A stretch of DNA of 64,000 nt, taken from assembly GCA_016716185.1 (NCBI GenBank), contig JADJWV010000002.1, forward strand, positions 1,588,501 to 1,652,500, read 5' to 3'. Each line of letters opens with the position of its first letter. The first letter of the stretch is position 1. A program made the translations under genes and the position numbers. The stretch is from Saprospiraceae bacterium. GTDB taxonomy: Bacteria > Bacteroidota > Bacteroidia > Chitinophagales > Saprospiraceae. The notes under the pieces are model-generated. The model did not search any database. It was not told the origin of the DNA and worked only from the letters and a program-made list of their open reading frames with translations. Shown here piece after piece: positions 26,690 to 36,318 of this stretch.

Positions 26690-27143
26690 TGTTTTTGGCA
26701 TGATTTTAGTAAAACAATTAGAGGATTCCTGCCAGGGAATTCAAAACCTTGTTTACCTACACCAATAGGTAGGTTGACATGCGATATATTTTTCTAATTT
26801 GACCCGTTCTTTGGTTCCTGAATCGCCAGGGGTTTAAATATTTTACAACTTTAAGATCAATGAGATTAGATATAATCTTAAAAAAAATATCAAGTTTCTC
26901 TTGACTCCCTAATTCATTTGTTAGATTATTGTGTTGTCGCTTGAATGATCCAGTGGATGGATTGAAATAATTTATTCTCCACGATTTAGATCAAACCAGT
27001 GAAGTAACACCCGTTTTTTAACCTCTGCTCATACTCAGTTTGTAACCATTCTCAGTACTCAATGTCTGGAAATCATGATGTCTTTTCCGGACCAGATGAA
27101 GCAATTTATTTTTTTTAAGAGTACAATAACAAATCTCTAGTGT
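26690..27143. other. 454-base non-coding gap between the giant genes
   Basis: No reading frame that could be a gene is seen on either strand. Two short hairpin-like repeats are present: ATTCC/GGAAT at 26725-26740 and ACCTA/TAGGT at 26755-26770. No full TTTG-N19-TAnnTTTG promoter could be found, although a promoter for the second giant gene is expected here because a strong terminator precedes it. Confidence 0.6.
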
Positions 27144-30100
27144 ATGATTAGACTATGCTTACTTAATTTGAGAGGACAGTTTCAAAAGAATTGTCTGATG
27201 CTGATGGTGGCTTTGTTCGCAGTATTGCATATTCATGCTGCAAATGAGCCCAAGGACCAGGCTTTTGTTTCACAATTGGTTTGTCACGACCACATTCAGG
27301 TGAGTTTGGATGAAAATTGCAGGGCTACCGTGTTGCCACAACACTTGCTCGAACAATTTGGATTCAACGTCCTTTATGAAGTGATAGCAAGAGACTGGGT
27401 AACGAATAAACTTGTAGACGAAGATCCAAATACGCCTTTCCTGCAATTAGGAGCTGCGCAGATTGGAACTTGTTTGCGGGTGACGATTCGCGAAATCTCC
27501 ACAGGAAATTCCTGTTGGGGAAAAGTGTGTGTTGAGGATAAACTGCCTCCAAGAGTGGATTGTCCGAGAGATCTGACTATTGAATGCTATGAAAGCTCAG
27601 ATCCTTCGTTTACTGGAACCCCCGGTGTTTATGAAGCTTGCGGTGGCTATACCCTTACTTATAAGGATATCGTATCGAAAGGTTCTTGCCAGTCGGGCTA
27701 TGATAAAATCATTTCCCGCCATTTCATCGCGGTAGATGAGTCCGGAAACAGGGACACTTGCATTCAAACGATCACGGTTGCTTTAGGGGACCTGAACAAT
27801 CTGACTTATCCTTTAAATTACGATGGTTTATTGTTGCCGGGTCATACATATGCCTTAAGTTGCGATGCGAAGTATGATTCAAAGAAAAATGTTTCGTCTC
27901 ATATTCTTGCATATCCAGATTGTGTAGACGGATATTTATTAGACTCATCCATTTTTATTGGTTCAGGACAAAGACTTCCTAAAAAATTAGGCTGGAATTG
28001 TATCGACGTCGGACCCTTTGCAGGGCATCCAAGTCCACATCCTGTATATTATCCTGCAAATGGCGCTTGCTGGGATGATAATGTTGTGATGTGGGAAGGT
28101 ACCGGGGAGCCTGGTAATGCAGGTTGTTCCAATATTGCTACAACTTTCCGCGATATACGAATTGATATTTCAAAACCAGGTTGCGATGCAGGTCCTGTTG
28201 GATGTTACAAATTGCTTCGCGTTTGGACATTATTGAACTGGTGTACCGGTGAAGTAAAAGACACCAACCAGATCATAAAAGTTATGGACCTCGTTCCACC
28301 TACTGTTCTTTACCCTGACAGCCTTGTTATCAATACAGACCCATGGCGATGTGAAGGTCGCTGGGACGTTGCTCCAGCATGGGTTCTCGATAATTGCTCC
28401 AATGAAGTACATTATTCCATCAGAGTGGAAAGTGGTACAGTTCTGGGCAATGATGTTCAAGGTTATGTCGTGGTAAATCTTCCTCTTGGTATCCAAAACG
28501 CTTACATTGTTGCAGAGGACTGCTGCGGTAACATTACCGAGAGAAGAGTCGTCCTCGATGTACAAGATAACACTCCTCCAAATGCTGTTTGTGACAGAGA
28601 AACTGTAGTTACATTAACTGGTTCTCAAAGTCCTGGAGATAATACAGCAAAAGTTTATGCCAGCACATTCGATGATGGTTCATTTGACAATTGTTCAAAT
28701 CATCTCTATTTTAAGGTGATCCGCATGGACGAGTTGTTGGGTACTAACAATGGTAGCCTAAGTAACAATGATGGATTTTGCAATGGTGTCAATGGCGATG
28801 ATGACAACTCAGCTATTGGTAATCAGATTTACTTCGATGATTATGTAAAATTCTGTTGTGCTGATGCCGGGAAATCAATTATGGTAGTTTTCCGTGTATT
28901 TGATCGCGATCCTGGTGCAGGTCCGGTTCATCCATATGCGATGAATCAAAACGGTTACTTGTTCAATCGATTTAGCGATTGTATGGTAGAAGTAGAAGTG
29001 CAAGATAAAAGCATACCTACTGTTGTAGCACCACCAGACATCGTTGTCAGCTGTATGTTTTGGTTTGATATCGATGCCATAAAAGATCCCAATAACGATG
29101 TTTTTGGAAAAGTAGTTAGTGATCTGGCTTGGAGAGCTAAGGTTAAGACCACAGATTTGGTATGTAGCCAATATTGTTCGAAGAACACAATTACTGGATA
29201 TCCTGGATATATTCCAGTCTCTCCTCCAAATCCAATTCCTGCTCCAACCACAGCATGTAATTATTACAACAGCTACTATAATCCGGCGCATCCCAATAAT
29301 AAATATGAGCTGGTATGGGGATTTGATGGATATATTTTGTCCTCATGTAATGCAACTCCCGAAATTGAAGTGCGCGATCTTAGAGAATGCGGACAAGGAA
29401 GAATTTTACGCGATGTTTCTGTTGCCGGACCGAATGGTCAGGTGATTACCGCTACGCAGACCATTTGGGTCGTGAATTGTGATCCATTTTATGTCAATAG
29501 AGCTAACTACTGCGATGATCAGGATGATATCATTTGGCCTGATTGTGAAAGAAATGGTACTTTTATTGAAGGCTGTGGAGCAGACATTAGCCCAGATAAT
29601 CCTGCGCTGGGAAGACCGGAGATCGTTCAAGGAGCGAGAAATCAGTGTAGTCTGATTGCTGTTGAACATTTTGATGAAGTATTTACCATTGAACCGGATG
29701 CTTGCTACAAAATTCTCAGAAAATGGGTGGTTATTGATTGGTGTCAGTACGAGCCTAACAGCTCAGCCACAGAAGGAAGATGGGAGTTTACTCAAATCAT
29801 AAAAGTTCGCGACTTGGATAAACCAGTGATTAATAATATCGAGTTGGGTCAATGTGAGCCAGCAGAGAAATTAAATGGAATCTGTCACGGTCATTTGAAC
29901 ATAATTCCTGAGGTAACTGACAACTGTACACCAGAGGATTGGCTGAACTACGAGTATAAAATTGACTTGTATAACGATGGTAAAGGCACACATTCTGGTA
30001 ATGACCTTCAAGTGGGTCCTTTGACCAAAAAGGAATTTGCTGCAGGACGTACACCGTTGTTTAACGACAATCCTTATGCTGATGATAATAACAATCCTTT

Positions 30101-31781
30101 TGATGCAAGTGGAACTTATCCTGAAGGTGTACACAAAATTTGCTTCTATGTAGAAGATGGATGTGGAAACTTAGGTACGGGCTGTACTTTATTTGAAATT
30201 AAAGACTGCAAAGCACCTACACCTTATTGCTTAACAGGTATCATTACGGTTCCGATGCCAACATCCGGATGTGTTGACATCTGGGCCAAGGATCTGGATT
30301 TTAATAGTTTTGATAACTGTACTCCTAAAAATAAATTAAAATTCTATTTCGATGGAGACACCAGCAAGAGAAGCATTCGCGTATGCTGTGATGATTTCGT
30401 TGCTAAGCAAAAGGCGGATGAACTCACTATTGATGTTCAGGTTTGGGTAGAAGACGAAGAAGGAAACAGGGACTACTGTTCTACAGTAGTGATTGTTCAG
30501 GACAATCAGAATATCTGTCCGAATCCTCCTACACTCAACTCCGGAAACGTCAATGGCTTTGTAAAGACCGAAAACGGAGAGTTCACAGCAAAAGCGGCAG
30601 TTGAGTTGTTTAATGCCAATACATTGGTTAGACAATCTACTACGAACAACAATGGCAACTACCTGTTTGGAGATCTGAATTTGAATTCAAATTACATGAT
30701 CAAATCTAAAAGGCTTGATGATGCTGCAAATGGTGTAACCACAGCAGACATCGTTAAAATTCAACGCCATATTCTTGGTATGGAGTTGTTGACCAGTCCA
30801 TATAAGCTAATTGCTGCAGATGTAAACAAAACATATTCTATTACGGCTGCCGATATTTCTGAAATCCGCAAATTGATCCTTGGTGTTACTGCAGAATTTC
30901 CGAAGGTGAGTTCGTGGTTGATGATACCATCCGACTTCACATTTAGTAATCCTCAGCAGCCCTGGGATTTCCCAACGGAGAAGAATTTCGTGACCTTGAA
31001 CCCATCTACAAAAATTGATTTTGTAGCTGTTAAAATGGGAGACGTCAATAATTCTGCTTCTGCGAGTGGTTTATTGAATGTTACCGGACGTAATGCAGAT
31101 GTACTGAATTTGCATATCGATGACAGATCTTTAACTGCAGGTGAAACTTTCAAGATGACATTTAAGTCTTCTGATTTTAACCAGATCAGTGGAATGCAAA
31201 TGACCCTGAAATTTGATCAGGATGTGCTATCCTTTGAAAGTTTTGAAGCAGGTGTTCTGCACCTTGATGAATCAAATTTCGGTTTCCAGAGCATGGAAAG
31301 TGGATTGATTGCCTTCAGCTGGAATGATCAGGTAGCAGTATCTGCTGAGAATGAAGAGGTATTGTTCACTTTAACTTTCATTGTTTTGGCAAATAGCCAA
31401 TCATCAAAAGTAATCAGCCTGAACAATGCGATTACAGCAGTTGAAGCTTACGATCATGCATTGAATACGAAGGATATTCAATTGACAGCACGTTCCGGTA
31501 AAGAGCAAAAACAAACAACTGTTTTCGAGCTTTATCAGAATACACCTAACCCGTTTGATAAGCAAACAACAATTAGCTTCAAACTGACAGATGCCGCTGA
31601 TGTTCAATTGACCATCTACGACGTCACTGGTAAGGTGGCATACTTGAATCAATTCAGTGCTCATAAAGGCACGAATTCTGTTAAAATCGATAAAACTGAT
31701 TTGCCAGGTGGCGGTATTTACTACTACCAGTTGGATGCTGCAGACCGAACTGCAACCAAACGCATGGTTATACTCGACTAA
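27144..31781 (+). CDS. Giant T9SS-exported surface protein, shorter paralog of the upstream gene (paralog 2)
   Basis: A 1545-residue secreted protein. A signal peptide (about 1-32, ending LHIHAA) leads directly into the region that starts near residue 590 in paralog 1 (LVCHDHIQVSLDENCRATVL); the nidogen-like and first HYR-like modules are missing. From there the two proteins align nearly end to end, with shared blocks such as CDAGPVGCYKLLR, NAYIVAEDCCGNIT and a 29-residue identical stretch beginning LFEIKDCKAPTPYCLTG. The C-terminal order is the same: Cna-B-like (about 1132-1190), dockerin-like (about 1190-1245; NGVTTADIVKIQRHIL, ADVNKTYSITAADISEIRK), cohesin-like (about 1315-1450; ISGMQMTLKFDQDVLSFESF) and T9SS domain (LYQNTPNPFDKQ). 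This is a tandem duplication with N-terminal loss or gain. It converges with sppA. Confidence 0.85.
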   Translation: MIRLCLLNLRGQFQKNCLMLMVALFAVLHIHAANEPKDQAFVSQLVCHDHIQVSLDENCRATVLPQHLLEQFGFNVLYEVIARDWVTNKLVDEDPNTPFLQLGAAQIGTCLRVTIREISTGNSCWGKVCVEDKLPPRVDCPRDLTIECYESSDPSFTGTPGVYEACGGYTLTYKDIVSKGSCQSGYDKIISRHFIAVDESGNRDTCIQTITVALGDLNNLTYPLNYDGLLLPGHTYALSCDAKYDSKKNVSSHILAYPDCVDGYLLDSSIFIGSGQRLPKKLGWNCIDVGPFAGHPSPHPVYYPANGACWDDNVVMWEGTGEPGNAGCSNIATTFRDIRIDISKPGCDAGPVGCYKLLRVWTLLNWCTGEVKDTNQIIKVMDLVPPTVLYPDSLVINTDPWRCEGRWDVAPAWVLDNCSNEVHYSIRVESGTVLGNDVQGYVVVNLPLGIQNAYIVAEDCCGNITERRVVLDVQDNTPPNAVCDRETVVTLTGSQSPGDNTAKVYASTFDDGSFDNCSNHLYFKVIRMDELLGTNNGSLSNNDGFCNGVNGDDDNSAIGNQIYFDDYVKFCCADAGKSIMVVFRVFDRDPGAGPVHPYAMNQNGYLFNRFSDCMVEVEVQDKSIPTVVAPPDIVVSCMFWFDIDAIKDPNNDVFGKVVSDLAWRAKVKTTDLVCSQYCSKNTITGYPGYIPVSPPNPIPAPTTACNYYNSYYNPAHPNNKYELVWGFDGYILSSCNATPEIEVRDLRECGQGRILRDVSVAGPNGQVITATQTIWVVNCDPFYVNRANYCDDQDDIIWPDCERNGTFIEGCGADISPDNPALGRPEIVQGARNQCSLIAVEHFDEVFTIEPDACYKILRKWVVIDWCQYEPNSSATEGRWEFTQIIKVRDLDKPVINNIELGQCEPAEKLNGICHGHLNIIPEVTDNCTPEDWLNYEYKIDLYNDGKGTHSGNDLQVGPLTKKEFAAGRTPLFNDNPYADDNNNPFDASGTYPEGVHKICFYVEDGCGNLGTGCTLFEIKDCKAPTPYCLTGIITVPMPTSGCVDIWAKDLDFNSFDNCTPKNKLKFYFDGDTSKRSIRVCCDDFVAKQKADELTIDVQVWVEDEEGNRDYCSTVVIVQDNQNICPNPPTLNSGNVNGFVKTENGEFTAKAAVELFNANTLVRQSTTNNNGNYLFGDLNLNSNYMIKSKRLDDAANGVTTADIVKIQRHILGMELLTSPYKLIAADVNKTYSITAADISEIRKLILGVTAEFPKVSSWLMIPSDFTFSNPQQPWDFPTEKNFVTLNPSTKIDFVAVKMGDVNNSASASGLLNVTGRNADVLNLHIDDRSLTAGETFKMTFKSSDFNQISGMQMTLKFDQDVLSFESFEAGVLHLDESNFGFQSMESGLIAFSWNDQVAVSAENEEVLFTLTFIVLANSQSSKVISLNNAITAVEAYDHALNTKDIQLTARSGKEQKQTTVFELYQNTPNPFDKQTTISFKLTDAADVQLTIYDVTGKVAYLNQFSAHKGTNSVKIDKTDLPGGGIYYYQLDAADRTATKRMVILD

Positions 31782-31807
31782 ACTAATGCAGTTTCAATAA
31801 GAAAATG

Positions 31808-31841
31808 AAAAGTCTCCGTTCAAATCTGAACGGAGACTTTT
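31808..31841. terminator. Bidirectional terminator between giant gene 2 and sppA
   Basis: AAAAGTCTCCGTTCA (31808-31822) pairs perfectly over 15 bases with TGAACGGAGACTTTT (31827-31841) around an AATC loop. A T-rich run follows on the plus strand, and there are A residues on the other side, so it can serve both converging genes. Confidence 0.9.
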
Positions 31842-31850
31842 TTTTATTCA

Positions 31851-33629
31851 CTAGAGAGAAATCAGGAAAGGCAATCTCATTTGTGCTTTGCCGGAATACT
31901 CTTCAAGCTTTTTTAGTTCGGTATAGACCGGCCCTAATTTTCCCAATTGAGTTTTGATAAGCAATTCCTGATTGGAGGAATTCGTTTCATTTTTACCCTG
32001 GAGTTCATCGATGAATTTTTGAATGGGATCTTTTTGTGTTGGGAATTCACTAATCCTGTATTTTTCGAGGCTTGCCATCCTTCCTGCGATCTTGATGGCA
32101 TCTTGCAAGGAACCGGTTTGATTGGCAAGATTTAACTGGACTGCCCTGGTTCCACTCCAAATCCGTCCTTTCGCCAGTTTGCGTGTTTCTTCCGGGCTAA
32201 TACTCCGGCCTTCTGAAACTATATTTAAAAAACGCTGGTAAACATTTTCTATATTTTCTTCGAGTATCTTTTTCTCCATCGAACCCCAGGGAAATGTGAG
32301 TTGAAATGTATTGGCATAGGCTCCGGTACCAACGGTATCAAAATCGATCCCTATTTTGTCGCCGGATAATTTGCTGAAGTTAGGAACCAGAGAAAACACT
32401 CCAATAGAGCCGGTCAGGGTATATGGATTGGTTACAATGGAATCTGCAAAGCTCGAAATGTAATAACCACCGGATGCTGCATAATCTCCCATAGAAACGA
32501 CGACCGGTTTGCCGGCTTGTTTGATAAGTTTTACTTCCTTTAAAAAGTCATCGCTCATGATGGCTGATCCGCCAGGAGAATTAACTCTCAAAACCAGCGC
32601 TTTAATGCTGTTGGTTTTTCGAATTTCGCGTAAAATATTCAGGTATTTTCTTCCAATTTGACCTTCCGTTCCGGGATCATCGATAATATCGCCTTCAGCA
32701 TACAGAACTGCAATTCTGTTGGAGCTTGAGTAATCTTCGTCGCTCTCTTTTTTTGAAGCGTAATATTTTTCTATTGCAACTATATTGATCTTCGCTGATT
32801 CTTCAATTTTCAATCGGGTGCGGATCGAATTATAAACATCGGCTTCATTTGACAATTGATCGACGAGTTTGTTGCTTTTTGCTTTCTCAGGGGCATAACT
32901 CAGAAATTGATCAAAATTATTTTTGAGTTCATCAGTTGTCAGATTTCTCGACGCTGCCACTTCATGAATGTAGTAATTAAAAATTTCATTTTGATATTCC
33001 CGAAGTTGTACTCTGTTGCTGTCGCTCATCTTATTCATCCTGAATGGTTCCGTTGCACTTTTGAAATCTCCAGCGTAGTAGATATTGAAATCCATGCCGA
33101 TCTTATCTGCAAACTCCTTAAAATGCGGAATAGAATAACTAAAACCTTTTAAGTCTACGAATCCGATTGGATGTAAATGAATTTCATCAGACACCGATGC
33201 CAGGTAATAACTTTTGTGGTCCAATAGTAAATGATAGCTGACGATGAATTTTCCACTTTCTTTAAAAGATATCAGCGCATCGCGTATCTCTTTAAGAGTC
33301 GCATAGGCATTTGCTGATGAATTTAAGTTCAGATAGATTCCTTTAATCTTTGGATCCTTGGCGGCTTTATGAATCGTTTTAACCAGATCGTGCAAACCGA
33401 TCAGGGGTTCTGTATTAAATTCGAAAGGATTGATCGGAATGTTATTACTTTGTTCAGGTATGGGGTCCTGAAGGCTGAATTTTAACACCGTAGGATCTTT
33501 GATTTCCGGACCGGCTTTTTCACCGGCCATAATTCCTGCACCGATAGCCATAAATATCAGTACAATTGCAACCATGGCCAACAGAGCGCCAAAGCAAGAG
33601 GAAAATACATTGGAGAAGAATGATTTCAT
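31851..33629 (-). CDS. sppA: Signal peptide peptidase SppA, long (67K) type
   Basis: A 592-residue S49 family serine protease with one N-terminal membrane anchor (about 8-33, SSCFGALLAMVAIVLIFMAIGAGIM). The fused N-terminal domain carries the catalytic lysine region (LLLDHKSYYLASVSDEIHLHP, about 155-175). The C-terminal domain carries LRVNSPGGSAIMSDDFL and the nucleophile region GDYAASGGYYISSFAD (about 380-395). It degrades signal peptides remaining in the cytoplasmic membrane. It is the last gene of a minus-strand series, with three bases between the upstream kinase stop and its start. Confidence 0.95.
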   Translation of the reverse strand: MKSFFSNVFSSCFGALLAMVAIVLIFMAIGAGIMAGEKAGPEIKDPTVLKFSLQDPIPEQSNNIPINPFEFNTEPLIGLHDLVKTIHKAAKDPKIKGIYLNLNSSANAYATLKEIRDALISFKESGKFIVSYHLLLDHKSYYLASVSDEIHLHPIGFVDLKGFSYSIPHFKEFADKIGMDFNIYYAGDFKSATEPFRMNKMSDSNRVQLREYQNEIFNYYIHEVAASRNLTTDELKNNFDQFLSYAPEKAKSNKLVDQLSNEADVYNSIRTRLKIEESAKINIVAIEKYYASKKESDEDYSSSNRIAVLYAEGDIIDDPGTEGQIGRKYLNILREIRKTNSIKALVLRVNSPGGSAIMSDDFLKEVKLIKQAGKPVVVSMGDYAASGGYYISSFADSIVTNPYTLTGSIGVFSLVPNFSKLSGDKIGIDFDTVGTGAYANTFQLTFPWGSMEKKILEENIENVYQRFLNIVSEGRSISPEETRKLAKGRIWSGTRAVQLNLANQTGSLQDAIKIAGRMASLEKYRISEFPTQKDPIQKFIDELQGKNETNSSNQELLIKTQLGKLGPVYTELKKLEEYSGKAQMRLPFLISL

Positions 33630-33632
33630 AAT

Positions 33633-34283
33633 TTATAGATTTAGAATTTTAATGTGATGCAAACCTGGGGAATACGATTTTAAAAGAATGTTTTTTAATT
33701 CTGTGTAAATGTGATTATCCTTAATAAAATCCTGGTCCTGTAAATCGACGACGACTACGGGAATTTGATTTTGATTTTTGAAAAAGTAAAAATAGCTTTC
33801 CTGAATTTTAGAAAGATATTCGTTGCTGATGTGGGTTTCAAACAACCTACCTCGTTTGTCGATATTGCTTTGAACCTGAGGTATGTCTCTGTGAAGATAT
33901 AAAATAAGATCGGGTTTTGGAAGGCTGTGTGTAAGCGCTGTGTATATTTTAAAGTAAAGTTTGTATTCTTCTGCATTGAGATTAGATCTTGCAAAAAGCA
34001 AACTTTTCAATATGGTGTAATCAGAAATAGTGAATGCGTAAAATAAATCCGTATGGGAAACTTCCAGCTGTATTTGTTTTTGGCGCTCTGTTAAAAAGAA
34101 AAGTTCGACAGTAAGCGCATACCTGACTGGATCTTTGTAGAAGTATTCAAGAAAGGGGTTTTGTGCAAATTCTTCCAATACGATTTTACAATTAAAATCA
34201 AGCCCTGTCATTTGACAAAAACTGGTTTTTCCCGCCCCTATATTACCCTCGATACAAATGTATTTATTAGGAAAATGTTTCAT
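33633..34283 (-). CDS. Deoxynucleoside kinase
   Basis: A 216-residue cytoplasmic kinase of the dCK/dGK/TK2-like family. The P-loop is ICIEGNIGAGKTSF (about residues 10-23), followed by VLEEFAQNPFLEYFYKDP. The DRS/ERS-type motif appears as FFLTERQKQ. The arginine-rich lid region includes LYLHRDIPQVQSNIDKRGR. It salvages deoxynucleosides by 5'-phosphorylation; base preference cannot be read. It overlaps folK by 17 bases, a pairing common in Bacteroidota. Confidence 0.93.
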   Translation of the reverse strand: MKHFPNKYICIEGNIGAGKTSFCQMTGLDFNCKIVLEEFAQNPFLEYFYKDPVRYALTVELFFLTERQKQIQLEVSHTDLFYAFTISDYTILKSLLFARSNLNAEEYKLYFKIYTALTHSLPKPDLILYLHRDIPQVQSNIDKRGRLFETHISNEYLSKIQESYFYFFKNQNQIPVVVVDLQDQDFIKDNHIYTELKNILLKSYSPGLHHIKILNL

Positions 34284-34770
34284 GTTTGTTTAATTTTATA
34301 ACTGTGCAATTGTCGTTACACAACCGGCATAGTTTGTCTATCGATAACTTGAATCTGGGATGGATGTATTCAGGTATGATCTCTGATAAGGGTTTCAATA
34401 CAAAATTTCTTTTATGAATTTGCGGGTGGGGTATAGTAAGCTGTTCATTTTCCATGACGTCGTGATTATAAAAAAGGATATCGATGTCGAGAGTTCTTGC
34501 TTCGTACTTGGTCTGGCGCGTTCTTCCAAATTCAAGTTCTATCACATGGATGGCGGTCAAAACTTCGAAAGGATTTAATTCTGTATCGGCAACCGCTGCA
34601 GCGTTTATAAATAGATTTTGATTGTGGTTTCCCCAGGGCTCTGTTTCGTAGAAAGAAGAAACTTGTAATACATTTATTTTGGAATCAGCCAATAAATTCA
34701 TGGCTTTAATAATATTATCTGACCTGTCTCCAAGATTAGAACCGAATCCTAAAACAACCTGATTAGTCAT
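34267..34770 (-). CDS. folK: 2-amino-4-hydroxy-6-hydroxymethyldihydropteridine diphosphokinase
   Basis: A 167-residue folate biosynthesis enzyme that pyrophosphorylates 6-hydroxymethyl-dihydropterin. Family motifs are VLGFGSNLGDRSDN (about 5-18), SSFYETEPWG (near 38-47), FGRTRQTKYEARTLDIDILFYN (with the metal-binding DIDI) and IPHPQIHKRNFVLKPLSEI. It overlaps the kinase gene downstream by 17 bases and the M28 peptidase gene upstream by 8 bases, so the block is tightly packed. Confidence 0.96.
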   Translation of the reverse strand: MTNQVVLGFGSNLGDRSDNIIKAMNLLADSKINVLQVSSFYETEPWGNHNQNLFINAAAVADTELNPFEVLTAIHVIELEFGRTRQTKYEARTLDIDILFYNHDVMENEQLTIPHPQIHKRNFVLKPLSEIIPEYIHPRFKLSIDKLCRLCNDNCTVIKLNKHETFS

Positions 34771-36307
34771 ATGCTACTAGTTTTGATACAGAATATTCTG
34801 TTCCGCTTTGTATCCAAATGAAGTAGCTGCCTTCTGGTAAATCCGGAGAAGGGAGGGTGCATTGATTTTGGATATCCAAAGCTTTGAATTTGTAAATTAC
34901 CTGGCCAAACAGATTTAAAATCGTGACCGTGGCATCAAATGTAGGTTTATTAAGTACCAGGTGAATAGAATGATTTATTAAACTTACAGTAGATTTAAGA
35001 TTGTTTTTTTCATGGGTACTTGTAGAAAGTTGAATGGGAATCTCCAGGCATCGTGCATGTTCAAATTCTCCAAGTTGGAGCAAGCTTGCCAATGTTGCCT
35101 TAACCACATTCGACATGAAATTAAAATTCAAGTAATGTATAGAGTCTGAAGCACTGTGATATTTTTTATTTCTGAAATTGGCTCCGTCTGTCAGCATCAA
35201 AGCAGGAATGCCCCGATCCCAAAAACTCGCGTGATCGCTACGTCTGAGATCCGGTGCGATGCTGCCGTTGCCAGGAACTTCCAGAGAGATTACCCGTAAT
35301 GCCGGTACATATGCTGCTGCATTCTGATCAAAAATAGTTTTTAATGTGGATGAACTCGTGTTGGCTACATTGGTGATGAAATTTCCTTTCCTCTGATCCT
35401 GGATGACCTTATTGTAGGCATCGGGGAAAAGTATATTGAAGCCGGTTGGTAAATCCTGAGTATTGGGTTCTTCAGTATAAAATCCGATCATTTCAAAATT
35501 GAGTACAGCTTGAACCGTTTCGCGTTTAGACAATTGATTCGCTGCGTAAAGCAGACTTCCCAATAAACCCGCTTCTTCCAAATCAAATGCGAGATATCTG
35601 ATTGTTTTATTGGAGCAATAGTCGCTAAGAATCCTGTGGGCCTCAAGCACACCGGCAATGCCTGAGGCGTTGTCATCCGCACCAGGAGATGATCCAAAGC
35701 TGTCGTAATGGGCGTCGACAATAATAACTTTAGAGGGGTCTTGAAAGCCGTATTGGGAAGCTTCAATATTCACAATAGTCAGCGGAGGCTGTTGTGCTGT
35801 CAGCCTTTGCGCTTTTGTTTTTGAGTTCAGACGCTCAAATATATAGTCTCTGGACGCATCGTAGAACGGGCGGTCTGTTGTATTCCTCCGACCTTGAAGA
35901 ATATTTAATGATTGGATGAGCTGTGCAGAGTCTACCTGATCAACCAAATTTTGTATATCCAAAATTGCTTTATCACTTGCTTTGAGTAATAGGCGCAGCT
36001 TGGTATGACTGAGCATGGGGTCGATAGTGACTTGTATCGACTTCTGCACTCCCTGCAGCACAGGATATCCGATATCTCCTGAAACCTGGATTGGAATTAT
36101 TTCTTCATGCAAGCTTGCAGGGTCAAGACTGAAGATCTTAATCTGAATTTCGAGCATAAGGTCGTCAGCATCGGTGGCATCGAAATTGATGTTGATCACA
36201 TTTCCCTGGAACTGCACATTTTTCTGGATGATTTCCGGAAGGATATTTTGTCCGGAAATGACAAATGGAAGCAAAATGTTGAAAATGAACAATAATTTGT
36301 TTGTCAT
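34763..36307 (-). CDS. Secreted M28 family metallopeptidase with T9SS-like C-terminus
   Basis: A 514-residue secreted protein with a signal peptide (MTNKLLFIFNILLPFVISGQ). The M28 domain (about 170-410) shows VDAHYDSFGSSPGADDNASG (zinc His/Asp and bridging Asp), FDLEEAGLLGS (Glu-Glu), FEMIGFYTEEPN and the distal zinc His in KKYHSASDSIHYLN. The terminal 80 residues (STVSLINHSIHLVLNKPTFD, NLFGQVIYKFKAL, LPEGSYFIWIQSG) form a T9SS type A-like domain. Aminopeptidase or related exopeptidase activity at the cell surface is expected. It overlaps folK by 8 bases yet is functionally unrelated, so the arrangement looks like compaction. Confidence 0.9.
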   Translation of the reverse strand: MTNKLLFIFNILLPFVISGQNILPEIIQKNVQFQGNVININFDATDADDLMLEIQIKIFSLDPASLHEEIIPIQVSGDIGYPVLQGVQKSIQVTIDPMLSHTKLRLLLKASDKAILDIQNLVDQVDSAQLIQSLNILQGRRNTTDRPFYDASRDYIFERLNSKTKAQRLTAQQPPLTIVNIEASQYGFQDPSKVIIVDAHYDSFGSSPGADDNASGIAGVLEAHRILSDYCSNKTIRYLAFDLEEAGLLGSLLYAANQLSKRETVQAVLNFEMIGFYTEEPNTQDLPTGFNILFPDAYNKVIQDQRKGNFITNVANTSSSTLKTIFDQNAAAYVPALRVISLEVPGNGSIAPDLRRSDHASFWDRGIPALMLTDGANFRNKKYHSASDSIHYLNFNFMSNVVKATLASLLQLGEFEHARCLEIPIQLSTSTHEKNNLKSTVSLINHSIHLVLNKPTFDATVTILNLFGQVIYKFKALDIQNQCTLPSPDLPEGSYFIWIQSGTEYSVSKLVAYD

Positions 36308-36318
36308 GTTGCTTGAAT

